A stretch of 64,000 nt of DNA. Origin: Balanoglossus misakiensis. Taxonomy: Eukaryota; Hemichordata. The notes under the pieces were generated by a model. It was given only the letters and a program-made list of their open reading frames with translations, made no database searches and had not been told where the DNA came from. Shown one piece after another: positions 1-13,900 of the stretch (the stretch's first letter is position 1; each line of letters starts with the position of its first letter). A program made the translations under genes and the position numbers. The DNA is taken from the NCBI GenBank assembly GCA_040954595.2, contig CM082584.2, positions 11,594,001 to 11,658,000 of the forward strand. The letters run 5' to 3'.

Positions 1-1816
1 ATCATCGAGATAAAAAATGCCAGTATGTACTATATATGTACTACGAATTAGCACAACGGCCACAAGATTGACATTTTAGCATTTCTCATCATGCAAAATG
101 ACATGCACGACTTCCTATATGATAAATGAAAATAACTTCTCATAAAAACAAAAATTATCAAAATCAACATCAGAAAATGGGGTGTTAGCAACCTAAATAA
201 ACAGCTACAGTTTTATTACCATTGAGTTGATGAAACATTAAGTGTGGGCCAAAGTTGAAGTGAGCATTCCATCAATTTTATGCTTTCAAAAAAATGACTG
301 AGATGACCTGGTGGTCTAAACAACGTGCCACCTATCTGAGTCTCATTTGATAACAGGAAAGCTCCCTAGGTGACTGGGTAATACCTGAGTTAGTTCCCGA
401 GCAAACCCTTCCAAAATGTGACACACTCACACACACAGACACCAATGTGATTCACTGTGATTATGACAGAGTCAAGATAAAAACATAAATGTCGAAGACC
501 ATGGTATCATAGTGACCTGCTGTTAACTATTGTCAAACAGCAAGACATATACACACGTGACATGTTAGTGTGACCTGCTGTGATGGTCACAACACCTGCA
601 CCCCTGGCAGTCACATGATTGTGACCTGCTGTGTGACAGATAAATCAGTATCAGGGTGCTGAGACACTGCCCTGTACAGGCTGTACTTACTTTTAATACA
701 GCTAAGGCTGCACTAGAGTTTTGTCAGAAACCTAGGAAACAGGCACACCAACAATTTTAATCTCACAGCAATATACCTGTGAGGAGCCATTTCAGTTCAG
801 TATTTCCTGGGCCATGATGGCGCCTATACACAGCAACAGCACACGCAAAGCATCATTCTCTTAGATGTCATCGTCAGCGTAAAATTGGGCATGTGGTGTA
901 GCGGATTCTGTTGTGTGTGAAACCTATGTGAGATTCTGATTGTGGGTGTACTTATGCAGGAAAACACTGCCACAAAGTGCTGTGTAATGTGATGACGTGA
1001 TGTGATGAGATGTGATGTGTAACATCCAACTCAAAACAGTGCATACACATTTGTGACTGAACACACACACACCACATATGATGCACACGAAATAGATTTG
1101 AGTCTAATTGTCAGGAAAGAAAACTGTGCTATGAAACTACATGATTGTGTGTTTAAAAACCAGTGCTGCCCATTCAAAATTTTACTGCCCTGTAAATATT
1201 TTGCCAGAGTTTGACGCACACAAGTGACAACACTGGTGTTTTTGACTTGAGAACAGATATCAACACCAGGAAGCACGATGCGAATCTTTTTCTCTTAAGA
1301 CATGATACAAAATTCACTTTCTCTTCTTTTTTTCCACCAATATCAAATTTCAAAAACCGACCGACGTGGAACTTGATCATGACAGTATCATATTTTTTTT
1401 CGGTGTCTGAGAAAATGTGGCAACTGGCTGGAGACATGAAAGTGAAATAATTCACTGGTGCGGATGACGACAGATTTGAAGAGGGGCTCAATCTGAGTAC
1501 GTCACGCCAGGAAATTCAAGACGATAACAAGAAGATTCCCCGACAATAACGCTTGTGCAGAGCTATAAATAATGCAATGTGTGGTGATGGAACAGAAGAG
1601 AGAGATCGCTGAGTGAATGAGCAGAGAGTAAAAGTTGATAAAAGCCAGCTATCAAAAGTTTACCCGCATTAATTAAAATTAACAAGAAGCTTGAAAAAGG
1701 CGTGCGTGCACACTCCACTAAACTTGCAATGAACACAATATGCAAGCATGCATCTACCACATACCAAACAGCAACACCATCACCACTTAGAAGATTTTTG
1801 TCGCCCCTTTTTTTAC
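1..1816 (-). other. AGBL4 3' side: unresolved terminal exon(s) and 3' flank
   Basis: No convincing coding exon. One possibility is an acceptor (cctag) giving a minus-strand exon from 731 that would end the protein at once (Gly-Phe-stop, TGA at 724-726); an AATAAA on the minus strand sits at 212-217. Another is an acceptor near 1612 with about 35 more codons. Neither has recognisable protein similarity. A triplicated 12-mer at 512-632 and TGATGTGA-rich low-complexity DNA at about 980-1022 are also here. Confidence 0.4.
512..632. repeat. Three spaced copies of GTGACCTGCTGT
   Basis: Exact 12-mer copies at 512-523, 570-581 and 621-632, spaced 58 and 51 bases apart, with looser GTGACA/GTCAC words between them. 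Probably a decayed minisatellite. Confidence 0.6.
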
Positions 1817-1919
1817 CTTCAGAAGAATCGCTGGCATGAGGTCGTGAAGATCGGCGCATGTTAGTGGATGAACGACGTGAATTTACCCATTCTCTACGGC
1901 GCTGAATCTTATCTCTGAC
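1817..1919 (-). CDS. AGBL4: AGBL4 coding exon 13 (basic tail)
   Basis: Acceptor atatccag and a donor reading gtaaaa. It encodes [19 protein letters not shown] and a Ser/Arg-rich stretch ending DSSE plus a split codon. The KIQRRREWV run is what I expect just after the CCP6 catalytic domain. If the weak donor is not used the frame runs on to 1563, so the exon end is uncertain. Confidence 0.8.
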
Positions 1920-4900
1920 CTGGATATGTACAATGATTGACAATGCCATACAAACATTTTAAACACATAACAGAATATTATTTACAATTACAATGTTACA
2001 CGCACACAAATTACTTAGCCAGAGACCGCTCCCAACATGCACTGTCTGAGTTCTTAAGTGTTCCAGCACTGAGCAATTTATAATGTGGTGCATCCGTTTT
2101 TAACGAAAAGGAAGGAAATATTGTTTGACAGGAACATTTAATTGAACTAAATCTAATATTATGCAGAAACAGAGTGACACACAAGGAAAACACACACACA
2201 TATTTTACTACAACACAAGGTCTACAAGTTGGTGAAATGGCCACAATATAAAGGATATATGGGAATGGGGGTGGAAGGGTTCAGTCAGAGGAGGGTGTAC
2301 TTTACCTGCTGCATATTGATGCTTGCTGCTGGTTTGGGGGTGATCAGGGACGTCAGCTTGTAATAATCGAGGAAAGTTTTGGCTAAGTTCCGACCCAGTT
2401 TCAAATCTACATCATTCAGTTAAAGAAACAACCATAAAGCCATTGGTGCAAACTGGCACTTGTATTACTATTCTTTTAGAAAACACACATCATTTTTTGT
2501 TCCTATCTACCCACTACTTAGAAGTTGGGTCTGATGTGATCATTGCACACAATAGGGGAGACCGCTCCATTATGCCTGGGAGGTAAGCCAGAGACTTGTC
2601 AGAGGGGCATTGCATTGTGAAAAAAGGATACATCCTTCCTCAGTGTAAGGCAGCACAGCAGTGGTGGTACTTGTAGTGTAACAGAAGAAGGAGACTTCTA
2701 GCGTGTAACAGTGAGAGCTCTCGTCCAGAATCCCGCCGAGGAATCGACGTGCAGTGCCTGCTTTCACCGCATCACGGTTGAAAGATGTATTACCCTGCAA
2801 AAGTGAAAATGTAATGAGATCATGATGTTTTTGTGTCAGTTATTTACACCTGTAGAACAACAGTGACGGTCTGATATACAGTCCCCATCAGACATCAACA
2901 TCTTTGTTACCCACAATGCAATGCTTTGGGTCATTGAGAGTATACACACTGCACACACACACACACACATACACACAGTCTTACCATTGAGAAGTCTTCT
3001 GCATTTGCACATAATAACTTGGGAAAGATCGCCTGTCTTTCATATCTGTCCATGTCATCGTAGACATTGCCATACATGAAGCCATTCATCAAGGTGGAAT
3101 GTGCGTGCAAGTCAATGTAAAAATCTAAGTCGGTTTTCTGAAGAAGAAGAAAAAACATGACATTTTAAAATGGGTAAAATTGACATAACTGTTCCATTTT
3201 TATATTAAAAAATAACCTTGTGCTCGTCTGTACAATTAAGTATCAAAATGGTCTAGACATCTTAGTCGTGTTAAAATGTCACTGAACACTGACACAGGAA
3301 ACCAGTATATGTCAGCGATCTATATTTCACAAAAATTTGAATAAAGGGGAGGAAAGGTTGCTTGAATCCTAGACAACAGCGTCCAAGGTCTATGCTTGGA
3401 TCCAAACTGTACAGGGTTCTCCCCAACTTCGTACAGCAGGCTACTACTTACAGGGTCTGAGTCCACCTCCATGAGTAGCTGTTTACAAGCATGGAGGGTG
3501 GGATGTGCCCATGGTGACGGCTCTTGCCAATGCCGGTTCAGATCAAATCCCATCAGGGAACACCTGTCAGAGAGAGAGAACACAATGAGTACACAGATAC
3601 CTTCAGAATTCTCATCAAAACCGAATCAATAACTCACTGGCAGTGTTAGTATTTATAATTCATTATTCAGATGTAGTCAATTGATGAAGCTATTTACTAC
3701 TGATGACATGAAAAGTCCTCCCTTGATATAATCTCCCTCCCCTCTCTCTCTCTCCATCACACAGACAAACACGCATCTCTCATGGGAACAAGTTATAACA
3801 AATTTAACAGAGTCACAGAATGACAATTTCTCATTCAGGATGCCCTGTTGGAAACTTTCAATTCTTGATTTTCTTTCAGAACGTTCAACAGCCCAAAGGG
3901 TATGAGCATCTGTAGTCTCTAGATAATGACCAAAAACGGAAAAAGTCGAGAGCATATTAAGATCTTGGTGAACCCAGTACAGGTGCTTTACGTCACAAAG
4001 CAAAGTTTACAAATTTGGGAAAATTATGTCAAACAGAGGACACGCTTTGTTGTTGCTGGAGGTTAGACAAATGACAATAATTAATCACGATGACGGAACT
4101 CTCTCAGAACTCTCGTACTTTGGAAGTGCTGGGACGATGCCAGTAACCGTAGCAACTCTTAGCTGTAGCCGACCCCTGCCAATCAACCACTTTGCAAAAA
4201 CGCTACAGACTCACACATGACTGCAACTCCAGGAAGATAGAGTCTGGGTGCTTTATGCTAAATTACACAGAATCATGTCATAGTACTATCAATACACGCT
4301 GCATTTATGTTTTGGGGGAAATAGCTTTTTATGTCATTCTCTGGAAGGCAAACAGATTAATTCATTATCAGAGGAGGGCATAATTTGAATGCGACTCTGT
4401 CGTCAGAAAGGAGTGTTATTTTTACCATACAGGGTAATTGTAATGGGTGTATCTTTAACAAACAAAAGAACAAATGTGCCTTTGTTACAGTGGATGGCAA
4501 AACCTGCAGCATATGGTTGATCTGAAACTACAGCTCAACAAGAAACACTGGCCCGTATCAATCTTGGAAACCAAACTGGAGGCGGCAACAAACAGGTATG
4601 GATTCACAGTCACCCGCACATCCACATTCAACACAACACTTAATTAAAAATGCAATTAACGAAGAAACAGCAAGCATAGCATATCACTCGTAAACTGCCC
4701 ACGTTTATTTACGAGGCTGACAAACATGAAGCAAGTAAATTGTAGGTTTCCACAGCCGTGCAAAACTGATCTATTTATGGCAAGTTAAGAGTAATATCAA
4801 CTGGTCATAGATTGTGCATACATTAAAATATTTTGAAAGCCATACAAGGTGACAGCAATGACAACTACACTCCATCATTCTGACCTACTTCTTGCAGAAT

Positions 4901-7900
4901 TTTCTGAACCGTGGACGGCCGTAAAAATTTTGCATCATTGTATTTCACAGAATTTTCAAAATTTACCTACTAGATCTTTTGGATTAGGCTCACTTGTACT
5001 TTGACTTTCCTATAAGTAAACCTCATGGAGGTAAAATTTCCTCACACTCAACAAATTGCCGTAATTGTATTCACGAATCCTTCCTGTTGGTAGACTCATA
5101 TGGCATCACATCTCTTTATAAACATGTTATGATCTTAATTTAGATCCAAAGAAAACAATGAAAACATATCATGTCCTACTCTGAAAACGGTGACAAAAAA
5201 GAAATTCAAATTTTCCATTCAAAGCATGAGAAGAAAAAACAACCTTAATTTTGGCCAATGACATGTTTTTTGTCGGATCTCATGAATACAGTGTTTTATA
5301 TACGTCACACCTCTGTTGCACATGAATACATAAATTATATTTCATATATCAGGTGGAACGCTTCTCATATATCAATTTTCTGTGAATTATAAGCATGATC
5401 AAATTTTATCAAGGTACATTTCTAGACTTGCAAGGTAACCTGACATTAATGACATTAAAATTGATTGCAGTAACGTCTACCAGCCATAAATAACGACAAT
5501 CGTGTGCTATTAATACAGAAGTTATAATTGATTTTAATTTCTGAGGCATGCTAAATGGTGTTATTTTAATATCAAGCCTGCTGAATGGACAACATGTGAA
5601 CTTGCAATAACACACTGCTTTTCTTCGGTCAGTTTTTTTCCTTCGTTTAGCAAAATATGCATTTACTGGCCGATGTGGGATATGTATGCACCAGAACAGC
5701 CATTTGCCACAAATCTGGACTGCAAATGGTACAATAACCCCCCAGGGGGCATATCACCACATATCAGAAATGGAAGAAACACGCTTAGCCTAACAAAATA
5801 GCCCAAAAGTTTGTTGGTGGCCCTTTAACTATGCTTGCATGGACTGTTTCTGTTAATAGTTCATTCAGCGCAGATAAAACCCTCGCAATTATACTGTCAT
5901 TAACAACAATCACGCCCTGGTACCTATTCTGTAGTCATACCCCCAGTGACCTCAGTTGCACCTGATGTTGCTCACGTTTTTTCATTCACTCATGCAAGAT
6001 TCATCACGGAGAGGCTGTCCCTGCTGAAAACTTAATGAACATGTTTTTTTGATGGTTCCCTGTGAACCTGTTCCCGAGGTCTGACATCTGAGCACAAAAT
6101 ACTGAGTCACATGCTACAGAAGGCAGATGTGCTTGAAAGTCACATGGCACCCATGCGAGCAGTACACACATTTCGGCAAAGGCGTGTGGAGCATGATTGA
6201 AGGTTATGACTGCTTGATGTGATACACACTGTGACATTCAACTTGTGTGGCCGCTTTGACAGAGTGATGAATATTATGGAAATTCATCATTTATGAACAA
6301 AAACGCTACACTGGCACACTGCCAACCAATGACAGTCTCACTTATATACCACCTCTGCAATTTATTGATAGAACTTGGAATGGTAATTATTTTCAAGTCC
6401 AATTATCATTTAGGACAAAGAATGCAAGCAGTATGCTGACCTAATTCACTGCGCCCCTATTTTTGTATTATGTGTTTCTAAATTGAAACTACACCAAAGA
6501 ATAGTGATGAGTTTATTTTGTTATTTTTTCTCATCCACGAAATCCATTAACACAACCTTAATCTATCCTGGAAAGTTTTGTCGGCAAAAATATGAATGGC
6601 GTGTCGTGGTACGACTGTCAGTGTTGCAATTGTGAAGGTTTACCCGTCATTGTCAGGCAGAAAGGATGGGTTTTCTGGTCTGAAATCATTACATGTCTAA
6701 GTAAGTTGTCAAATCATACACCATTAATGCACATTGCATTAAACTGAAACAAAAATTGCTTTAACAGCAATATGACATGATTATTTCTGGAGTTACTGAC
6801 TGGAGAACTAAATGTAAACGCACACGCAGCACCCATCATTGCAGCAGTTTGACACGTTTTTTTATTTCAATACCATCTGAGCATGATTAATATCTGTGCA
6901 ACCAGGCCATTGGTGATGTGCATCTATGATTCATGATGGTTTGGGCAGAAAAATAAACTCTGTTTTACCTCATCTCGTGCAGCTAAGCCTTTTTGGGCAA
7001 AGGGAAACTTTACACTTTCAAGGAATTTGATGAGAGAACACTGATACACAACTCATGTTTCTTAGAAGTGACACTTGCAGATTTCTGTATAAGACAGTTC
7101 AGTTTGAAACAGATAATAAGCTCATTAAAGAATTGCTTCTTTTTCATAAGCCTCCTCCGAGAGACAAATAAATATTAAATAACCCGTTTTTTTTAAAAAC
7201 TGGCTCAAACTTTTTGAATCTCAGAGACAGAGGAAATCTAAGTCAATGTTGTAAATGTTATTCACACAAACACACACACACATATTGTCATGTGCATTAT
7301 CCTTCCCATCAATAATTTGTGTATCCTTTTTTTACTGTAATTTTCTCTTCTTCAAATTTTGAGTAAGCAGCATATAAAAAAATGTGGGCTTACCCAATGT
7401 GGGCTTACAATTTATGAGAGAGGAAGTGGAATATATGGGGTGTGTTTCCTTGGGAAGTGACAAAAGCTGTCTGTGGCACACAGCAGTGTTAATGGCTTGC
7501 CCGCGCTATGTCATCAAAAGTACATATTCAAATGTAAACCTTGGCATTTTCATGTTTGCTCGGTTCGTATAGTCTGATTAACAGGAGCTTTTTACAGACA
7601 CGACACTTTGGGCAGATCCGAGCATGTACAGACTGAAATTGTCTCATTCTCACTCTGCATGTCATCTAAACAGTGATCTGTCAGAGTTCGTTTCAAATTA
7701 TATATATTGTTAGGGGTACTACTACCCAGGGACATTTCAACCACTAAAAGTTAATTCCTGTTTTCTTCCTTCTGCATCTAGACTCGATTTCTCAGTCAAT
7801 AAACACAACCAAGTCACCATACTGGATAAGAAACTGTTTCAGGGACTCAAAGATGGGGAATCACTCCGGGGGAAAATTTGATTTTTTTTTCACAAATCAT

Positions 7901-10900
7901 CAGAAAAAAAAATGTTTGCGGGTGTCACTGCTTTGTATTGTTACCGCAGTGTACAATGCAGCGTCGTAAATCGATGAACATATTATATATTAATATGATC
8001 ATTTCCAAATCACCATGTTTTTTCATATATTTTTTATGACCGCCATAAACACCTGATGCTGAACTACATTACACACTGTAGCAATACATCACTACAGCAC
8101 ACATCACGATTTCACAAAGAAGCAAACCGTTCACAGATCTGTCACTGCAACACCTGGCTGGAGTTTGAAGAGGGTGATGCTTGATAATCAGGTTAAGCCA
8201 GCCTCCGCGTTTCGTGATGACAATATGAGGGTGTTGGACATCCCAGTGGAGAGATTACACCATTTACCGGGGCTCTTTCATATTAACAGACAGCCAAGTG
8301 ATCGCTGCGGTAATCCAGTGTTTTGACAGTCCAGTGGTCTCTCCTGTTTCACTTTGTTTGCCCACAGAATCCACTGGGGAGAGACTCTTGTTTGCCCCTA
8401 TAATAAGTCTAATGATAGTGTTTATGCGGGAGAGGTGTCACCGGCTAACAAGCCACTTAATTCCCTCATTAGACTAACCCCCCATGACTTGTTGCTATAG
8501 AAAGGCAGGAAAGCATTCCGCTGTTGATCTGCGTGGAACACACACGCATTCACTATGCAGTCTGTTTCAATCCTCAACTGGCTTTACTTTACAAAGCACA
8601 GAATATGACAGCACTCTCTCTAAAATTAAATATTCTAGAGATTATTAAAGACACTAACGACAAATCTCTGTGGACTGGAATTTTCCTATAAAAGCATCAA
8701 AAATATCTTGAAAACCACCTGTTGGTCTAATTCTTTGGACCTTGTCAGTACACGCTTACATCACACAGCCCTTGAGACAATGCATCATTGATATCTGTCC
8801 CCTCATTGCACTGCATTAGTACCAGCATACATTACACTCGTACGTAATCACATCTATTTTTCAAATGATTTCAATTTAATAATTAAGATCTGACATATTA
8901 AGAGCTCCTCCTGTTATCTGCTTCCACTTCAGTGATTGACTGATTGAATTATCAAGCCGATGCCACTCTGTCACTGTATCTCTACAGTATACTTCAGTCA
9001 AATATAAAAGAGTCATTTTTCCCCCACGAATATTTGGCTTTCATCGATACTGCAGGAAACTGAGACTTTCCACCTGGCGCAGAACAGTTGTCTAATGTCG
9101 ATTTGACAATGCTCACACACACGCACACACACATACACACATATACCACTGTGTATATTGTCCTCCATTGCAACCTCTCCATTCTATTGGCTACTTTTTC
9201 TCACACCTGGTTGCATGAATTTGATTGGCTGGCTGGCGTATGATTGACACATGACCCACCTGTAATTACCCAGGTAGACCCCATCTGGGTTGAGCATGGG
9301 AATAATCTTGAAGACAACATGTTCTCGTAGAACTTTAGCAATGGGGTGATTGCTAACTAGAAAGTCTATCATACCTGTGTGTGAAAACATACAAGAAAAC
9401 ACAAATTAATTTGTTACTGTTTATAATAGATAAAATTATACTAGTAATACAATCAAAACTATCTTGTAATCATAAATACTTGCTGACATCTCTCATACTG
9501 TACATACACACACAAACTTTCGTGGAAAACATCCTCTGTTTTAGAGGGGGGAGGTTAGTGGGAGGAATGAGGTGCCCAGGTCAGAGCATAGATTCCCCTC
9601 ATCCCCTATACAATTACCAGAATGTGAGTATGGGCATGTTTACAATTTGAGCAGTTATCTCCATAAAGAGCAGTACTGTAATATGTAGATATGAACTGAA
9701 ATTAAATAAAATAAAAGAAAGAAAACAAGGCACATGAAAATTACAGACCAGCAACAAAGGAATTATCTGAGCAAATGAGGTTGTTGGCGAGTACTGAAAT
9801 AGAACACCTGATCTCTTCATTCAGATTCATAATAAGTACTTAGAGCTACAGTAGCTGCAGGTCAGGGCTACCGTGACTGACATTTTAATACAGTACATTA
9901 ATTCTCAAACCACCTAAAGCATGAATGGCTAGGCTGTTTTGAAACACCCTGCTCATCATTACTTCTCTTTGTTGTTTACACACATTGTTACCTGTCTTCT
10001 TTGTGAGTGAAACGTAGAGGAATCAATATCTCATCATTGTAAACGTTGTGATGGTTTTAGCTCTTCACAACGCAATGTGCTTCTAAAGTGTACAGATGTC
10101 ACAGCTCTATTGCAAACAGATTAACCATTTTCACAACAAGAATTTGGTTTATTTCTGTTATGACAGTCATAAATGGCGAGAATGGATACTGGCCCAAAAA
10201 AGAGCAGGCATTATAACACACTGCAAATTGGCAACAGATTTTTTTATATAAAAAAAAATGTTTATCATTCTTTGCCAGATACAAGCTGATGCATAATTGT
10301 TTAATATATATAGCTATTCACATTGAAACTGACCCATTGGGGTAGTCAGACCTATATACATGGGCATATGGGTGTGAAACGGTTGGAAGAAGATTGTGTA
10401 AAAGTGTACATTTTTTGACGGTGAGAGTGCCCTTGTTCACTGATGAGGAACCGCGACACGCTTTTCTCGTAACTGTATCAAATTAATCTTTTGACCCGAA
10501 GCGTTCTGATGAAGTCACACTGTGAACAGTTAATTTACAAGACTGGGGTTCAGCTGAACAGTGGGTGTACGACTATTCTGGGAAAAAATTGGCGACAGTT
10601 CCTGCGAGATACATTTAAAGCTATGTCTGGATAAGACCCGTTGCTTTGGGGAGAAGAGATACACGCACACTCGGTGTCATTTGATCAGGCTTCATCTCAT
10701 ATTTATTTTATTGCTGATTTAACTCTTCCACGGTTCACCTCAGGAGGCTTGTTGTCTTCTCGCTGCATGCCGAGAAACCGTTGTTGCGAATCGCCCTCCC
10801 CTGCGAGACGTTGCGCACTCTCGACTTCTGTGCCGGTGAGGCTTCAATCAAGGAGGGGGGAGGGTAACCCTCTCCGGGTTCAAATATCACGTACGCATGC

Positions 10901-13900
10901 TGAGGTGTAAGTCAGGATAGGTCACCTTTTCACGGTTCACGTCATGCAAATGAAGGCGACTGTCCGCGGAGATACAACCCAGTCCTCTTCAGTCACTGCA
11001 ATGACTCCAGTCGGCAAAACTCACTTTCTCCCAGCACTGTTTCTCTCTCTCAGCCAGCCAGGCTGATTTGCCAATTTGCCGATCGAGGAGCAGCTGGCCA
11101 TGTTCTGCCTGATTTCACAGTGGAGTATATTAACATGTCTTCACTGGCTTCTCGTTCAGTTCATTTGCGCTCCCTTGTACTCCTGCGTCCATACAAACAA
11201 ACCTTGTCTCTTAAACATCCTTGGGAGTTGCCGTTTCTGCACAAAGGGCATGAGCCCGATTTCTCCTGACTACACACATCTACCGCTCCATGCTCTGTGC
11301 TTCCTGATTTTATCACTGTTCAGCTGGAATTTGACGTATGGCCGATCAGAAAAACTTTTACATTATCTTATGGGACTCTACTAGATGCATCAGTGCTTTA
11401 ATTCAATGCAGATCACATGGGGGCATCTGCCGCCTGGTCTGTCAAGGGATTTGTTGCTCATGTTTCAGAATATTTACTGTAAAATACTGTGGGGACGACA
11501 GCAAAACAGCACTTGGCTTTGAATAGAAACAAAAGCAGGCTCAGCAGACACTTTGCTGATGTTAAGCACAATCGAACTACCTTTAGACAGAGTACCTTAA
11601 CCCACATATTTTCTTCTCCTATCCTCGGTATCTCTGTCTCTGCTCTTCTCTCCAATGGATCAACTCGGAAATGAATTCCGTGTGTCAGCTGGGAAACGAT
11701 ACTGCATTTCTTGTTCATCGGTTCACTAGGGTATTCACGACTGACACAGTGCAAATGACTTCCCTGATCACTTTAAATTTAAACTACCCTTGGTTTTGTG
11801 TCACTGTCAACGCTGACATGAAATCAACAATGAAAGTTTAATCCCTCCTGGAAAACCACACTAGTTTCCTTCTGAATAAAATACATCATTTTCTTGAAGA
11901 AGTACTGTATGTGCCAATATTCCAACATTATTTTAGAGAATAATTTATGCATGATTTGATATCAGATTAAACAGCAGCCCACACAGTGAATTACGCATAA
12001 CTTGACATTATTTTTCAGACTTTTGCTCAAACATGCCCGTGACATTAAAAAAAAGACTCAAGGCAAAAAAGATACAGAATCTAGAAGGGGTCATGTACAG
12101 CCTTCGTTTGATGTTGCGAGACTTGGCATTTTGCCGATTCTTTGGGGACAGTGTGAGTTCTTTGCCGAGCTGTTCGATTTCCAAATCTTCCTGGCCAATC
12201 CACTTAACATTCATATCCTTCCCCCACATCATGCATATATTCCAGCTAACCTTTGCGGCAACGACCGAACTCAATTCACCGCTCGTCTGTTCACCCATCC
12301 TGGTAGCCAAACATTTGTCGTGCGTCGGCACGCATTGCAATGTGCCCAGTCACCTGTGAGATTTCCTAATCCAAGTGATGGAGTCAAACTTACCCTGACA
12401 AACATACGATGCGGGCGTTTCACCTGGATGCACTCGAGCTGTCACAAATATTACTTTCTTTGGTGTATCCGGATCTAAATTCTCTACCGATGGGAGAAAA
12501 AAAAACAGAGAAGAAATTACTGTAGTCCCAGCGTAGTAGATATGGGTCGTGAATTATTTATACGTATGATGAAATGAAGGCTGTGAAAGTTAACAGGTGA
12601 TCTGTCACAGAAAAGCAATTTGCTGCTTGTTCATTTGGCTGACAGGTGGGACAGTTATGCTGAACTTCTGAAATGAAGTCTCATGAAACTTGTGATGTCA
12701 CTGCAGGTGGAATTTATACCTATGCTTCACATGTTAGACACGGATTTCATTTACAGTCAAACCTGTCTATAGTGGCCGGTCAAGTTACCTGTTACTTGTG
12801 AACATCTGCCTGATTCCAATATATCATAGGAAAAGACACATACTTTTCTGGTGCACACTTTTAACGCTTACCTGGTGAAGTGATAGTTAGGAGATCTAGT
12901 CGCCTTTGTTGCTGTAAAGATAAAACACACATTAACTTTGAAAACAGGGCAGGAAACTTGTGTAAACTTCTTTTTCTGTTGAATTTCCTCATGTGGTTGA
13001 GTGACAAATCCTGAAGGTCATGAAGATATGCCGATGACATAGTGACTCGGTACACATACTGTGATTGGGCATCCAGGTATATACACATGTACATGTACTT
13101 ACCACACTCAGACATAGAAGCTCTCTCGTAAAATAATCCACGTCGCGTTTCTCTATCGTATCAAGGTATGTCTGTAGTCTTGTGTACGAATACGGGTAAC
13201 AATAACAGAACTGATAAACGTCATCTTCGCGATCGAATGCAAATGCAAACGAGAGTACGTAGTTCTTGCGATGGTCTGGACACCGATAATAGTACACATT
13301 CTTTGCAGGTATTCTTTGCCTGTTGGAAGAAAATAATAAACTTTTCAAGAGTTTCTAGGAGCTTATGAAACTATCACATAGTCTACACACAGCAACATTT
13401 TAATTTCTTTTCCAGAAATTAGCCTCCCACTACAATGCCACCATCAATATTTGAACAGTCGACTTAAGGATGAGATGCACCTCACATTTTCATTGATATC
13501 GTAGATTACATCTGAATAAAAATAATTCATATCATCAATCTTTTATCTATTGAAAGCTTAGGAATCGCTCAATGGTTTTGTGAATGTGGCCAATTATAAT
13601 TTTGAGGCAGAAATGTGACATGGATATAAATGTGCCAGCATTGGGTCTTTTAACACATGAAATTAATTGGCATATATAAAACATTTGGCAAGATGAAATC
13701 ATTAAATATCCATGATTGTAATAGGTTGGATGTTATTAAACTTTTTTGAACACGAAAAAAACAAACATGACCGATTGTGTTAGTGAATTTATAAGTGCCA
13801 CTGACAAATTGAAACAAATACAGTTTATGGAAGAACAAGTTTCTGAGTATTGTTCATGGATAACAAATAACCTACCATCTCGGCCGAGTTGTCGATTTTA

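Larger units (their letters stand above)
3564..9259 (-). other. AGBL4 intron 8 (5.7 kb)
   Basis: No exon or nested gene recognised on either strand. It contains a perfect-consensus RFX X-box at 4143-4156, CA microsatellites near 7262-7285 and 9113-9140, and a denser, mixed-composition block at about 8180-8520 that could be an enhancer. Confidence 0.7.

Noticed and set aside
10860-10890. GGGTTCAAAT resembling a tRNA T-arm box
   Set aside because: No acceptor, D-arm or anticodon stem can be folded around it.
12002-12478. 158-codon plus-strand frame
   Set aside because: It overlaps AGBL4 exon 7 on the opposite strand and is a shadow of that exon plus intron.
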